28,345 nucleotides of DNA from Phycisphaerales bacterium UBA1845. Its GTDB lineage: Bacteria > Planctomycetota > Phycisphaerae > UBA1845. A program made the position numbers and the translations under genes. Numbering within the stretch: position 1 is the stretch's first letter; every line of letters starts with the position of its first letter. Below are positions 8,671 to 17,025 of this stretch, piece after piece. The stretch is from contig DDIR01000033.1 in NCBI GenBank assembly GCA_002338715.1, positions 3,421-31,765 of the forward strand, written 5' to 3'. The notes under the pieces were generated by a model. The model made no database searches, was not told where the DNA came from, and worked only from the letters and a program-made list of their open reading frames with translations.

Positions 8671-9402
8671 ATGAAGAAGTTACTTGCACTGGGCATTGCA
8701 ATCGCGATTGCCCAACCGGTGATGGCAACGGTTATTGTCAGCGAAGATTTTGAAGGCTATGCCGATACAACGGCGATGCAGGCCAACTGGGGCAACGCTG
8801 GCCTCGGAACGTTGGATAACGGTTTTGGCAATCCAGGTCAGTCGGCTTCGCACCCAGGTGGTGCCGTCAACATTTGGCAGGGCTCGGCGTTTTCGTTGGT
8901 TCCGGCTTCCGGTGCCGCGGTTGTTTTGACCGCAGACATTTACGATGACGGTTTGAGTGCAAACGAGCGCATGACCGTTGGGCTTCGCAACGGTGCGACC
9001 CCATTGTTTGAAATGGGCCATTACAATGGAACTTCCGAGCACTACCATGTGCGTGTTCTCAACATGTATGGTGGCGACAACTGGGTTCCGATCTCGGCTG
9101 GACTCAAGGATTCGTCCGGTCAGCCGGCTGGTTGGAATCGTTATCAGGCGATTTTCACCGAATCTTCATTGACCGTCACCATCGACTTGGGCGCCGATGG
9201 CTCGATCGATGGCACGTTCGTTTCGGCGGGAGCCCCGTCAGCCACCCCGTTTATCGACTTGCGTTTTGGCGGCCCGTCGAACCTCTCGTCAGCAGGCGGT
9301 GGAGCTTCTTTTGACAACATCAGCCTTGAGGTTATTCCCGAACCGGCAACGCTGTCGCTGCTTGCGCTCGGTGGAATCGCAGCCCTGCGTCGTCGCCGCT
9401 AA
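8671..9402 (+). CDS. PEP-CTERM sorting domain protein
   Basis: A 243-aa exported protein. Residues 1-19 are a signal peptide (MKKLLALGIAIAIAQPVMA). The C-terminus IPEPATLSLLALGGIAALRR is a PEP-CTERM signal: the PEP motif, a hydrophobic helix and an arginine cluster. Such proteins are cleaved and retained or released by an exosortase, in bacteria that usually make exopolysaccharide. The mature part is a beta-rich single domain starting EDFEGYADTTAMQANW and ending SFDNISLEV, like a concanavalin-type fold. It resembles the middle domain (about residues 424-647) of the 1419-aa protein encoded next. The ATG at 8671 has a textbook Shine-Dalgarno (AAAGGAGG); an in-frame ATG at 8641 lacks one. A strong terminator follows at 9476. 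The ligand or role of the mature protein is unknown. Confidence 0.92.
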   Translation: MKKLLALGIAIAIAQPVMATVIVSEDFEGYADTTAMQANWGNAGLGTLDNGFGNPGQSASHPGGAVNIWQGSAFSLVPASGAAVVLTADIYDDGLSANERMTVGLRNGATPLFEMGHYNGTSEHYHVRVLNMYGGDNWVPISAGLKDSSGQPAGWNRYQAIFTESSLTVTIDLGADGSIDGTFVSAGAPSATPFIDLRFGGPSNLSSAGGGASFDNISLEVIPEPATLSLLALGGIAALRRRR

Positions 9403-9475
9403 TTGGACGTGAGGTGTTTGCCTCACTGAAAGTCAGCGTGCAATTGTGACGCAAGTTACGAAGTAAATCACAACG

Positions 9476-9515
9476 AGATCGCCCCGTTGATCATCGACGG
9501 GGCGATCTTTTTTTG
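9476..9515 (+). terminator. Intrinsic terminator after the PEP-CTERM gene
   Basis: A perfect 12-bp GC-rich stem (AGATCGCCCCGT and complement) with a 9-base loop ends in a run of T's. A second, weaker hairpin (GTGAGG/CCTCAC, 9409-9426) lies right after the stop codon without a T run. Confidence 0.92.
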
Positions 9516-9990
9516 TGCGCTTCGGATGGTGTGACACCTGATGAAGGCAATCGGCAGCGTCTGCGAGTCCGGTAATCCGGACAAGCAGCAGCGAAAAAAG
9601 TCGGAAACTGAATTATTCCCTCTTCCATTGATTATGCCCAAATGGCTACAATAAAAAGGGTATTCGGAGGCGAAGCGGGTGCCCGCCACTTAGAGGCACT
9701 GTTTCAGTCTCTAGCTTGAATGTATTCACGTTGCGATTTGGAAAAGCGAACTGGGAGGGGTGGGAAAGAGCGCGTGTGCAACGAGTCCCGGATTTCTGAT
9801 CGGGCGGCTGCGCACGAATTGGTCGGTGACGAGTTGGTGGTCAAGGCTCTTCAAGGCAAACTCCCGCCGCGGTGCATCGAAGCATCAAACAAATCGCGAA
9901 AGCGCCAACCGAGCGCAATGTGAATTGAATGTGTGGAACGATCAGGAATTTTGTTCACAGAATTCTAAACGGAAAAGGAGCAAGGAAACC
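9516..9990 (+). other. Long 5' region of the 1419-aa protein gene, with hairpins
   Basis: No gene is supported. Two structured spots stand out. At 9561-9588, CTGC/GCAG surrounds GTCCGG-taat-CCGGAC. At 9691-9713, TAGAG and ACTG pair with CAGT and CTCTA around a TTT loop. GGTGTGACACC at 9528-9538 is a short palindrome. TACAAT at 9647-9652 resembles a -10 box but no good -35 accompanies it. The open frame runs from 9760 into the gene, but the stretch before 9991 has no signal peptide or protein-like composition. Confidence 0.4.
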
Positions 9991-12900
9991 ATGCGCATCG
10001 TAAGTCATCGGAACGTTGTGCTCGGCTGCCTGACATGCATTTTTGCAGCGACGGCATCGGCACAGTTCGTATCCGAAACAGTTGACTTCAATCAAGCCCC
10101 GATTGGGTCACCTGAGAACTCGCAGGAAATTTTTCGTACGCCGCAATTCTCACCATCAACGTCTGATTACATCGTTCCAAACTCGTCGGGAAGTCTCGAC
10201 AACAACGCAACGTTTCGCGACACAACTGCCGCACCGCCCACACCAGGAAACGTTGCAGCTTTGCATGCTGTTTTCAGTTGGATTGACCCAGCCGATCCTG
10301 ATGCATGGGTGCGTCTGACTTCGGCCAACGGTCCCCTCACACCGAACCCGAGCTTGAATACGGCGGGCAAGGTGCGATTTATTTTCACTTCATTGATCTT
10401 TACGTCCGACGTCGGGCTCGCACTGGGTATTCGTGAGACCGGTGTGGATGTTCCGCAGTTGTCAGACGGTGGCACTGCCGGTCCGATCGAGTGGGTTGGT
10501 GTGACGACCGATTTGACGGTCATTCTCGGCAACTCAAACGGCATCGAATCAACACCCGCGGGTGATGATATTCTCGTCAGTTCAAACGGAGTCGAGTCGA
10601 TCAACTGGGGACCGAACCGCATTCTCGAAACGACTCCCGCCGGCGATGACGTTGCCACCTCGGGATTCATCATTGCAGGCGACGGCGGACGCGTCCCTGT
10701 TCCGGCGATCACCTTGTCGCCGTCATTCTTCGGCCAACTGGTCGAGTGGGATCTGGCAGCCGGCACCGTGCGGGTTTCGAGTGACACCTCACCGGCAAAC
10801 TTCGGCTCACCCGTGGGTGGTTTCGCTGCATTCACCGGAAACGCAACGCTCGCCGATGCGCCAAACGGTCGAGGCGTGCTGGAGCATCTGGCGATCACCA
10901 ATGTGATTACCGCTTCGGAAGTGACCGTTCAGATGGCCATCGATGACTTGAGGTTTGAGTCCCCGGTCGCCGACCCGGCTGTTCCACCAAGACTCGTTGA
11001 GCCAATCGTGGCTGGTGACACGACGGTCACCGTGACGGATCTCATTCCGGATGTGAACGAAGTCCGCGTGTTCAGGAATTCGCAGACGACGCCGGAACGA
11101 ACAGTTGCAGTCGCCAACAATGACGATCTGGAAGTAACGCTGTTGTCCCCAGCGGTTGCGGACGACATCTTCTGGGCAAAGCAGGTTTCGTCGTTTACGG
11201 GTACGAGTGGTTTCTCGGAACCGGCAGTCGCAATTCCTCCAGGCCTGTTGATCGTCGAGACATTTGACAACTACGCGTCGCAGGCAGAGATGAAAGCCGT
11301 ATGGCCCAATTCGATTGCTGCGCCTTCTGACGAACTCACGCTTGAGTCCGGTAACGCGGTCAGCTGCAACAACTTCATTCAGGAATTCAACGAAAATTCG
11401 ACGACGTTTGCCGAAGCCCGTACGTATCGTGGATTCGGATCGGCGAACGGAACCGATGCCACGCCGTTGCGCGCGACCTGGCGTTTCCGCCACACCGGTA
11501 CGAGCCCGAACATGCGGACGCGGTTTGAGTTGGCACGCTTTGGAACTGGCGACTGGTCGCCGGGCCCGCGTGGAAGTGGCTCGACAGGATTCACCTTCAC
11601 CAACCAGCTGCCGGGTGCATACCTGACAGACTACAACGTGTGCATTCGCGCTGACTCCGATCCGGACGGTGCGGGTACGGTCTTCCAGCTGGATCCGGGA
11701 ACGGGTTATTACACTGCCCCGACTGGGGTTGTGCGGACGGCTGACGTCTGGCACAAGTTCGAGCTTGAGGTGGGCACTGATTTCATCAATTACTACATCG
11801 ATGATCAGCTCATCGAGTTTGCCGGACTACCGGATGGTGTTCCGCGTCCCAATGCGAGCCCGTATGAATTCGTGATTCTTGGTGTCGGTGTCAGCACGAA
11901 CTCGGGTCAGATGCAGTGGGATGACATTGCCGTCACCACTGGAGCGCCGAGTTTGCCATTTGGCGATCCGCCGCCGCTCTCACCGCAGATCGGTGGTTCA
12001 CTGCTGCCGAACGACACAAGCGTATCTGTTGTTGATATCAACACCAACGCCACGCGCGTGACCGTGTATGAAAACGCAACGTCGGTCGGATTCGTCAATT
12101 CAAACGGTGGTTTTGAAACGACCGCATTTTCGATTTCGGTACCGCCGCTCAACAACGGTGCCCTGGTCACTGTGCGCCAGACGATCGACGGTGTTGAGAG
12201 CTGTGATTCGATTCCCTCGCCCGTGGGCGCTGTCCCTGGTCCGCCGACGGTTGTCACGCCAATCCAAGCCGACGACGCAACCGTGACCATCGAGGACATC
12301 GACCTATCCGCGACGCTCGTAACGGTGTATGCCAACAGCAATGCGATTGGTTCGATTGATCCGAACGGTGCGTCGACGATTGACGTTCCGGTCATTCCGT
12401 TGGTCGCGTTGGAATCCGTCAATGCAACCGCCTCGAATCCAGTTGGCGAAAGTGAGCCATCGGAAGCCTTTGAGGTAGGACGCGGAAATGGCGTATTCCT
12501 GCTTTCAGTTGGTGTTCGCGAAACCGGTGGCGCCGGCCCGGTCGGTGATAACGCCGGGACCGCAAACGGAATCGAATGGATCGGAGCCGCTGAAAAGATC
12601 GGTGGGGCGCCGCAAGGTAAGCCCGTCACACCTGGTCCGAATTGGCAACCGATGACGTTCGATCCGAGCTCCGATGACATTCTGGCATTTGCCGGATCGA
12701 CGGCAGACGGCAATCTGACCGGTACGTGGGGTGCGCTTGAGCACATTGCAGTTACCGTCGATGGCGACAATCCTGATCGATCGGTTGGTGCCTATGACAT
12801 CTACATTGACAACATTCGAAGTGGTGGTGTGCTGTTGACCGATTTCGAAGCGTTCTCAACTGGAAGCACCGATGTGCTGCTGCGGACACCGGGCTTCTCT

Positions 12901-14250
12901 GGCTCGACCAGTGGAAACCTCAACCCGCCGCCGAACTCGGTCGCAATCGCCGGAATCGGTAATCCCGGCAAGTCGATCAACACCCAGTTCTACTTCGTCG
13001 ATTCAGGCGAAAATCGTTGGGTGCGGTTGACCACGAACAATGCAGCGAATCTTCCCAACCCATTCGTTCGGTTGGATCAGCCGCTCACTTTCGACATTCT
13101 GGTCCTTGAGCGTCAGCCTCCAGCCGCTCCATCGCTGGAAAGCCCATTGGAAGCCGGTGACACCACCGTCACCGTGAACGACATTCTTCCGGATGCCACA
13201 TCGGTTGACGTGCTGGCCGAAGGCGCTGTCATTGCCTCGGTCGACCCGATGGGTGCATCGAACGGTTTTGAAATCGCCGTTCCGCCATTGGTTCACCTGG
13301 AAGAGATCACCGTTCGTCAGTCAACTGCAGATGGGGTCAGCGCTGCTTCTGCCGGCATCGAAGTTGGTAATGGTAACGGCGTGCTGACGGTTTCTCTTGG
13401 TATCCGCGAAACCGGTGACCTTGGTCCAATCGGTTCGGAAGGTACGACCTCCGGCAGTCTCGAGTGGATTGGTGCATCAGGGACAGCCAGCGGCGCTCCG
13501 ATCGGCCTGTCGCTGTCTCCGTCAAACAGTTGGCAGACGGTTACATTCAACCCAGCTGGCAACGTAACAGGATTTACGGGCGATGGCGTGTTGGATACGG
13601 CCACGGGAACGCTTGAGCATCTGGCGATCTCGGTGGACGACTTATCCCCGAACCGTTCAACGGGCGTCTATCGCATGTACATCGATAACGTCGTCAACGT
13701 TGGAGCAGGTGGTGGTGGAAGTGACGTCGTCATTACCGACTTTGAAGGTTATGCACTCGGTGACGAAGTGCTGTTCCAGGAGCCGACTTTCTCGGGCAGT
13801 ACCGCTGGAAACCTGCTCTTCCCGCCGTCGGCTAGTGCGAATAGCGACAACTTCAATAACGGTGGTACGCGTTCGCAGTTGATCGCATGGTTCTTCGTCG
13901 ACACGAATGCGGGGCGTTGGGTGCGTCTGACGACATCCAGCTCCGGTGGCGGTGAAGTTCCGAATCCGATCATCGATCTGACCAAGCCGGTTCGCATGGA
14001 CATTCTGCTGTTGGCAGGTTGTCCGACCGCGCTCGGTGACTTTGACGGTGACTGCGACATCGACGGTCAGGACTTGGTGGCCTTCAATGCATGTCTTGCA
14101 AATGGTCCGGGCTCGTCTGCCGGCACCGGTTGTGTTTGCGGTGACTTTGACAACAACGGAACCGTCGACCTCGAAGACTACCAGTCGTACCAGGATGCAG
14201 CCGCCATCGAAGATGCAAATGGCGGATCGATTCCGGCTTGCACGCCGTAA
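9991..14250 (+). CDS. Giant secreted multi-repeat protein with dockerin-like C-terminus
   Basis: A 1419-aa exported protein; the signal peptide (1-24) ends ATASA. I recognise no enzyme domain. It is built from repeated beta-rich modules. Module A (DF-E-G, then P-FSGST-GN, then F-VD-RWVRLTT) is at about 25-135, 948-1040 and 1246-1340. Module B (LGIRETG, G-EWIGA, LEHLAI, YIDN) is at about 140-321, 834-942 and 1130-1235. Module C (GDTTVTVTDI-P-AT-V-V) is at about 332-413, 664-748, 751-830 and 1044-1127. A distinct domain at 424-647 resembles the PEP-CTERM neighbour. The dockerin-like tail (1347-1419) has GDFDGDCDIDGQD and GDFDNNGTVDLED calcium loops. The ATG at 9991 is preceded by AAAAGGAG and AAGGA and begins the signal peptide. 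The role is probably a surface or adhesive protein, by inference from architecture only. Confidence 0.87.
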   Translation: MRIVSHRNVVLGCLTCIFAATASAQFVSETVDFNQAPIGSPENSQEIFRTPQFSPSTSDYIVPNSSGSLDNNATFRDTTAAPPTPGNVAALHAVFSWIDPADPDAWVRLTSANGPLTPNPSLNTAGKVRFIFTSLIFTSDVGLALGIRETGVDVPQLSDGGTAGPIEWVGVTTDLTVILGNSNGIESTPAGDDILVSSNGVESINWGPNRILETTPAGDDVATSGFIIAGDGGRVPVPAITLSPSFFGQLVEWDLAAGTVRVSSDTSPANFGSPVGGFAAFTGNATLADAPNGRGVLEHLAITNVITASEVTVQMAIDDLRFESPVADPAVPPRLVEPIVAGDTTVTVTDLIPDVNEVRVFRNSQTTPERTVAVANNDDLEVTLLSPAVADDIFWAKQVSSFTGTSGFSEPAVAIPPGLLIVETFDNYASQAEMKAVWPNSIAAPSDELTLESGNAVSCNNFIQEFNENSTTFAEARTYRGFGSANGTDATPLRATWRFRHTGTSPNMRTRFELARFGTGDWSPGPRGSGSTGFTFTNQLPGAYLTDYNVCIRADSDPDGAGTVFQLDPGTGYYTAPTGVVRTADVWHKFELEVGTDFINYYIDDQLIEFAGLPDGVPRPNASPYEFVILGVGVSTNSGQMQWDDIAVTTGAPSLPFGDPPPLSPQIGGSLLPNDTSVSVVDINTNATRVTVYENATSVGFVNSNGGFETTAFSISVPPLNNGALVTVRQTIDGVESCDSIPSPVGAVPGPPTVVTPIQADDATVTIEDIDLSATLVTVYANSNAIGSIDPNGASTIDVPVIPLVALESVNATASNPVGESEPSEAFEVGRGNGVFLLSVGVRETGGAGPVGDNAGTANGIEWIGAAEKIGGAPQGKPVTPGPNWQPMTFDPSSDDILAFAGSTADGNLTGTWGALEHIAVTVDGDNPDRSVGAYDIYIDNIRSGGVLLTDFEAFSTGSTDVLLRTPGFSGSTSGNLNPPPNSVAIAGIGNPGKSINTQFYFVDSGENRWVRLTTNNAANLPNPFVRLDQPLTFDILVLERQPPAAPSLESPLEAGDTTVTVNDILPDATSVDVLAEGAVIASVDPMGASNGFEIAVPPLVHLEEITVRQSTADGVSAASAGIEVGNGNGVLTVSLGIRETGDLGPIGSEGTTSGSLEWIGASGTASGAPIGLSLSPSNSWQTVTFNPAGNVTGFTGDGVLDTATGTLEHLAISVDDLSPNRSTGVYRMYIDNVVNVGAGGGGSDVVITDFEGYALGDEVLFQEPTFSGSTAGNLLFPPSASANSDNFNNGGTRSQLIAWFFVDTNAGRWVRLTTSSSGGGEVPNPIIDLTKPVRMDILLLAGCPTALGDFDGDCDIDGQDLVAFNACLANGPGSSAGTGCVCGDFDNNGTVDLEDYQSYQDAAAIEDANGGSIPACTP

Positions 14251-14284
14251 GCAAGCGATTCGGTCGTTTTCATTGATGTAAACA

Positions 14285-14329
14285 AAACCCCTCCCGATGC
14301 GAAGTTGCTTCGGGAGGGGTTTCTTTTTG
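14285..14329 (+). terminator. Intrinsic terminator after the 1419-aa protein gene
   Basis: A perfect 13-bp stem (AAACCCCTCCCGA and complement) with a 12-base loop is followed by TTTCTTTTT. Confidence 0.92.
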
Positions 14330-14637
14330 GGTGGTGTTCTATGGCGATCTCAATCCAACGTGGCGATTTGCCCGTCCAGTCTTCACAACGCGGGCGCCGG
14401 TTCTCACCTGGATTGACTTCGTTTGGCCCCAGGATTCCCGCCTGCGCGGGAATGACGGCGCTATCACTCCGCTACGGTTGGAATTGGAATGCTCTAACTT
14501 CCTTTTCGCCTCGCGATCGCCATAAACAGCCAGTATAGAAAAGCATGAAATGCCAGATCGCACACGATGAACATCGCGACCGCAGCGCGGAAGTCTGCCA
14601 GCCTGGGGCAGTTTGTTGCGCGCATTGATCGGTTCGG
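14330..14637. other. Intergenic region with a REP-like palindrome
   Basis: No coding sequence is supported over about 310 bases between the terminator at 14285 and the end of the LemA gene. Its only clear content is the palindrome at 14434-14453. Confidence 0.5.
14434..14453. repeat. REP-like palindrome of the ATTCCCGC-GCGGGAAT type
   Basis: ATTCCCGC, a 4-base loop CTGC, and GCGGGAAT, within the longer context GGATTCCCGCCTGCGCGGG followed by AATGACGG. This is the widely dispersed intergenic palindrome whose minus-strand translation reads SFPRRRESW, often mis-annotated as a protein. Only one copy is present in this window. Confidence 0.8.
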
Positions 14638-15345
14638 TCAGTCGTCGGACTTGTCGGAAAAATCGACTTTCGGCGTTTCCTTGGCGGCTTCGCTGACCTG
14701 GAAATATTCCGCTTCTTCGACGCCGGCTAATCCAGAGCAAAACTTGCCGAAGAGTTTGCGGCGGTACTTGTTCAGATCGCCGACGGCATCGTTGTATCGC
14801 TTGCGTTCGACGGCCAGGCGGTTCTCTGTCCCTTCAAGCGAGTCCTGAAGTTTCATGAACGACTCGTTCGATTTGAGTTCGGGATAGGACTCGCGCAAAA
14901 CGAGCAATCGCGACAGCGCACCTTCGAGGCCTTGGGCGGCTTTGACCTTGTCATCACGCGAACCGGATTTTGCAGCATTAAAATAGGCTTCACGCGATTT
15001 TGAGATGCCAAGAAAGACATCCTTTTCCTGCTGAGCGACGCCTTTAACCGTTTCGACCAGGTTGGGGATGAGTTCGTAGCGGCGCTGCAGTAAGTTTTCG
15101 ACCTGCGCCCATTTCACCTTCACGTCTTCATCAAGGCCGACGACTTTGTTGTAACCGGAGTAGGTCATGCACCCGCCGATGGCAAGCGCACCGACAAACA
15201 AGACCGCAAGGAAAGCCAATAGTTTTATACCTGATTTCATCATCGAATCTCCCGATTGAGTCATTGTCGCGCCGCACTTTGCGCAGAACTTCGCGTCCAC
15301 GGCGTTTGACGTATTGCACGCTCTACATCGATTACCAGCTGGCAC
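14638..15345 (-). CDS. lemA: LemA family protein with N-terminal zinc ribbon
   Basis: The LemA core is clear: YNKVVGLDEDVKVKWAQVEN, then LLQRRYELIPNLVETVKG, then long helices (about 95-220) that form the helical bundle of this membrane-anchored family. Two starts are possible. From the GTG at 15345, preceded by GGAGGAGG at 8-base spacing, the protein has 235 residues. It then begins with a perfect zinc ribbon (CRAC-x10-CAKC, Cys 7, 10, 21, 24) followed by a transmembrane segment (about 39-57). From the ATG at 15243, preceded by GGGAG, it has 201 residues and looks like a lipoprotein (LAIGGC lipobox). The intact cysteine pattern, directly after the stop of the upstream TPM gene, argues that the longer form is translated. 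The gene overlaps the TPM gene by 14 bases. The function of LemA proteins is poorly known; pairing with TPM proteins is common. Confidence 0.88.
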   Translation of the reverse strand: MPAGNRCRACNTSNAVDAKFCAKCGATMTQSGDSMMKSGIKLLAFLAVLFVGALAIGGCMTYSGYNKVVGLDEDVKVKWAQVENLLQRRYELIPNLVETVKGVAQQEKDVFLGISKSREAYFNAAKSGSRDDKVKAAQGLEGALSRLLVLRESYPELKSNESFMKLQDSLEGTENRLAVERKRYNDAVGDLNKYRRKLFGKFCSGLAGVEEAEYFQVSEAAKETPKVDFSDKSDD

Positions 15346-16147
15346 CGCCACCACCTCCTCCAAATCCACCACCGCCACCAAACGAACCGCCACCGAATCC
15401 ACCGCCGCCCCAACCGCCTGATCCACCCCAGCCGCCACCGCCACCGCGTCCCCCAAAGATCATGCCCCAGAGGATTCCCTCGGCGACGTGTCCACTCCAA
15501 TGCCGTGAACCGCGCCGGCGATACACGCCCTGAATGATGAACAAGACGAAGATAAAGAAGGGCAAAAAACAACCACCGAGTACCATACGCACCTTTTTCG
15601 CTTCGTCATGCCGACTGACATTGAGAAGCGATTGGCGATTGCCTGAAAGTTTCACATTCGATGCTTCGGCGACTTTATTGGCCACGGCGATACCCAATTC
15701 CCGCAAGCCAACGCTGTATTTGCCGGCTTTGAAATACTGCTGAGCGACGGCGCGCGAGGCGCTGCCGCACCATGAATCGGGCAGGGTTCCTTCGAGGCCA
15801 TAACCCACTTCGATCTTCACCTTTCGATCGCCGACCGAAAGGGCAATAAGGACACCGTTGTCTTTGCCTTTCTGACCGAGTCGCCAGTTCTCCGCGTGGC
15901 GTATGGCAAATCCATCGATGTCTTCGCCATCGAGTGAGGCGACGGTCAGGATCTTGACCTGTGCGGTTGTCTTCTGTTCGAGTTCCTTCAGCGTGGCGTT
16001 GAGGGTTTGTTCGGCTGATTCGTCTATGATCTGGGCGTTGTCGATGACGAACGTGCCGGGATCGCGCACCGTGACTTCGGCGAGCGCCGGCACCGCGGCA
16101 CACATGAACGCGAGCAATGATATTCGACATAGGTGACTACCACGCAT
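15332..16147 (-). CDS. TPM domain protein (TPM_phosphatase / YgcG family)
   Basis: A 271-aa exported membrane protein. It has a signal peptide (1-23, ends PALA) and a TPM domain (27-160) with VIDNAQIIDE, the acidic segment DIDGFAIRHAENWRLG, KGKDNGVLIALSVGDRKVKI and EVGYGLEGTLPD. A transmembrane helix follows (about 188-206), then a C-terminal tail almost entirely of Gly, with Trp, Phe and Ser (about 232-271), as in many YgcG-type proteins. The TPM fold binds calcium in other members, and a phosphatase activity was described for the plant homologue; neither is shown here. The ATG at 16147 overlaps the end of the upstream gene by 11 bases, suggesting coupled translation; the frame is open to 16198. 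LemA follows with a 14-base overlap. Confidence 0.9.
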   Translation of the reverse strand: MRGSHLCRISLLAFMCAAVPALAEVTVRDPGTFVIDNAQIIDESAEQTLNATLKELEQKTTAQVKILTVASLDGEDIDGFAIRHAENWRLGQKGKDNGVLIALSVGDRKVKIEVGYGLEGTLPDSWCGSASRAVAQQYFKAGKYSVGLRELGIAVANKVAEASNVKLSGNRQSLLNVSRHDEAKKVRMVLGGCFLPFFIFVLFIIQGVYRRRGSRHWSGHVAEGILWGMIFGGRGGGGGWGGSGGWGGGGFGGGSFGGGGGFGGGGGGASW

Positions 16148-16865
16148 CGGCGATCGCCCCCAATGCTTCAACGTCCTGATACAAGAGGTCAAATTCATGC
16201 GGCGCCGCTGACGAATCGCGGCTTGACGTCACCGCCGCTCTGATGCCTGGGAGATTGCGTTCCGTCAGCTTCTCCATGGCATCGACGACCCGTGGGCCGG
16301 GCTGCTTTTCTCGTTGCCCCTTAAGCCAGAGCATTCCACGCATGACACGAAGCAGGCCTTCGCCCGCATTTTTCATGACTTCGCTGACCACCGGTTCACT
16401 ACCGCTGGATGCGAGCAGTCCCTGTCGCAGACTGATGGCCAACGCTTTCAATTCACGTTCACACTGGTGGCGAATATCGGCGTTCTCGAATGAAAGGTCT
16501 GCAAAGTAATCGTCGCCGAAAACGACGCACCGATTTTGAGTGATTTCCAAAAGTTCAAGCGGAAAGGTGTCGCACGAAGCTTGGATGTAAGGCGGCGTCA
16601 TGATCAGCGGGGCGGCGATACGCTGTTTACCGAAACGCGGTCCCTGTTCGCCGATGCGGCGCAAAGCGTCCAGGTCGACTTTTTCCATGACCAGCACGCT
16701 GCGAATCGAAGCGTTTGTCGGCAGGGATTGCCCTGTGGCAGCCGATCCGATCAACGTCAACGACAGCACCTGCTCAGCACACAGCGTTTTCAACAAGTCG
16801 GCAAAACCGCGAACGGGCACCTGGATGTCGTCTGGAATGTTATCGAGCGAATTGGGTTTGTTCAT
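16137..16865 (-). CDS. Degenerate nucleotidyltransferase-like protein, first gene of the TPM-LemA operon
   Basis: A protein of about 242 aa. The N-terminal part has a helix followed by LSLTLIGSAATGQ (G40 to G45), resembling the GSxARG turn of MNT-type nucleotidyltransferases. The following acidic DxD pair is replaced (SIRSVLVM), so catalysis is doubtful. The C-terminal half is helical, with KNAGEGLLRVMRGMLWLKGQ, and fits a substrate-recruitment bundle. The start is uncertain: ATG 16865 has AAGGA 9 bases before it, while ATG 16919 has AGGA 7 bases before it and adds 18 residues. A TATAAG box at 16954-16959 on the minus strand may serve as -10. It overlaps the TPM gene by 11 bases, so the three genes are probably one transcript. 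The family call is tentative. Confidence 0.7.
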   Translation of the reverse strand: MNKPNSLDNIPDDIQVPVRGFADLLKTLCAEQVLSLTLIGSAATGQSLPTNASIRSVLVMEKVDLDALRRIGEQGPRFGKQRIAAPLIMTPPYIQASCDTFPLELLEITQNRCVVFGDDYFADLSFENADIRHQCERELKALAISLRQGLLASSGSEPVVSEVMKNAGEGLLRVMRGMLWLKGQREKQPGPRVVDAMEKLTERNLPGIRAAVTSSRDSSAAPHEFDLLYQDVEALGAIADAW

Positions 16866-17025
16866 TCCGGTTGGTCCTTCATGTGTTTGCAGATTGCGGA
16901 TTTCGCCCTTGACGGTCATACGTAAATCCTAGGGAATACACCGCAAGATTGCCCTTATAAATGCATTCGTAGTTTCTAACCAGTGATTTTGTCGCGTGCG
17001 CTGGCGGATATGCGTGGAGTGTCCC

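Noticed and set aside
9760..9990. N-terminal extension of the 1419-aa protein by 77 residues
   Set aside because: The signal peptide starts at 9991 with a good ribosome site; the extension is basic, rich in rare patterns and would bury the signal peptide.
14339..14740. Minus-strand 133-codon frame containing SFPRRRESW
   Set aside because: It is a translation of the REP-like palindrome and part of the LemA region in another frame, a classic spurious protein.
15264..15533. Plus-strand proline-rich open frame
   Set aside because: It is the antisense of the Gly-rich tail of the TPM protein; the proline repeats are forced by the GGT/GGC codons opposite.
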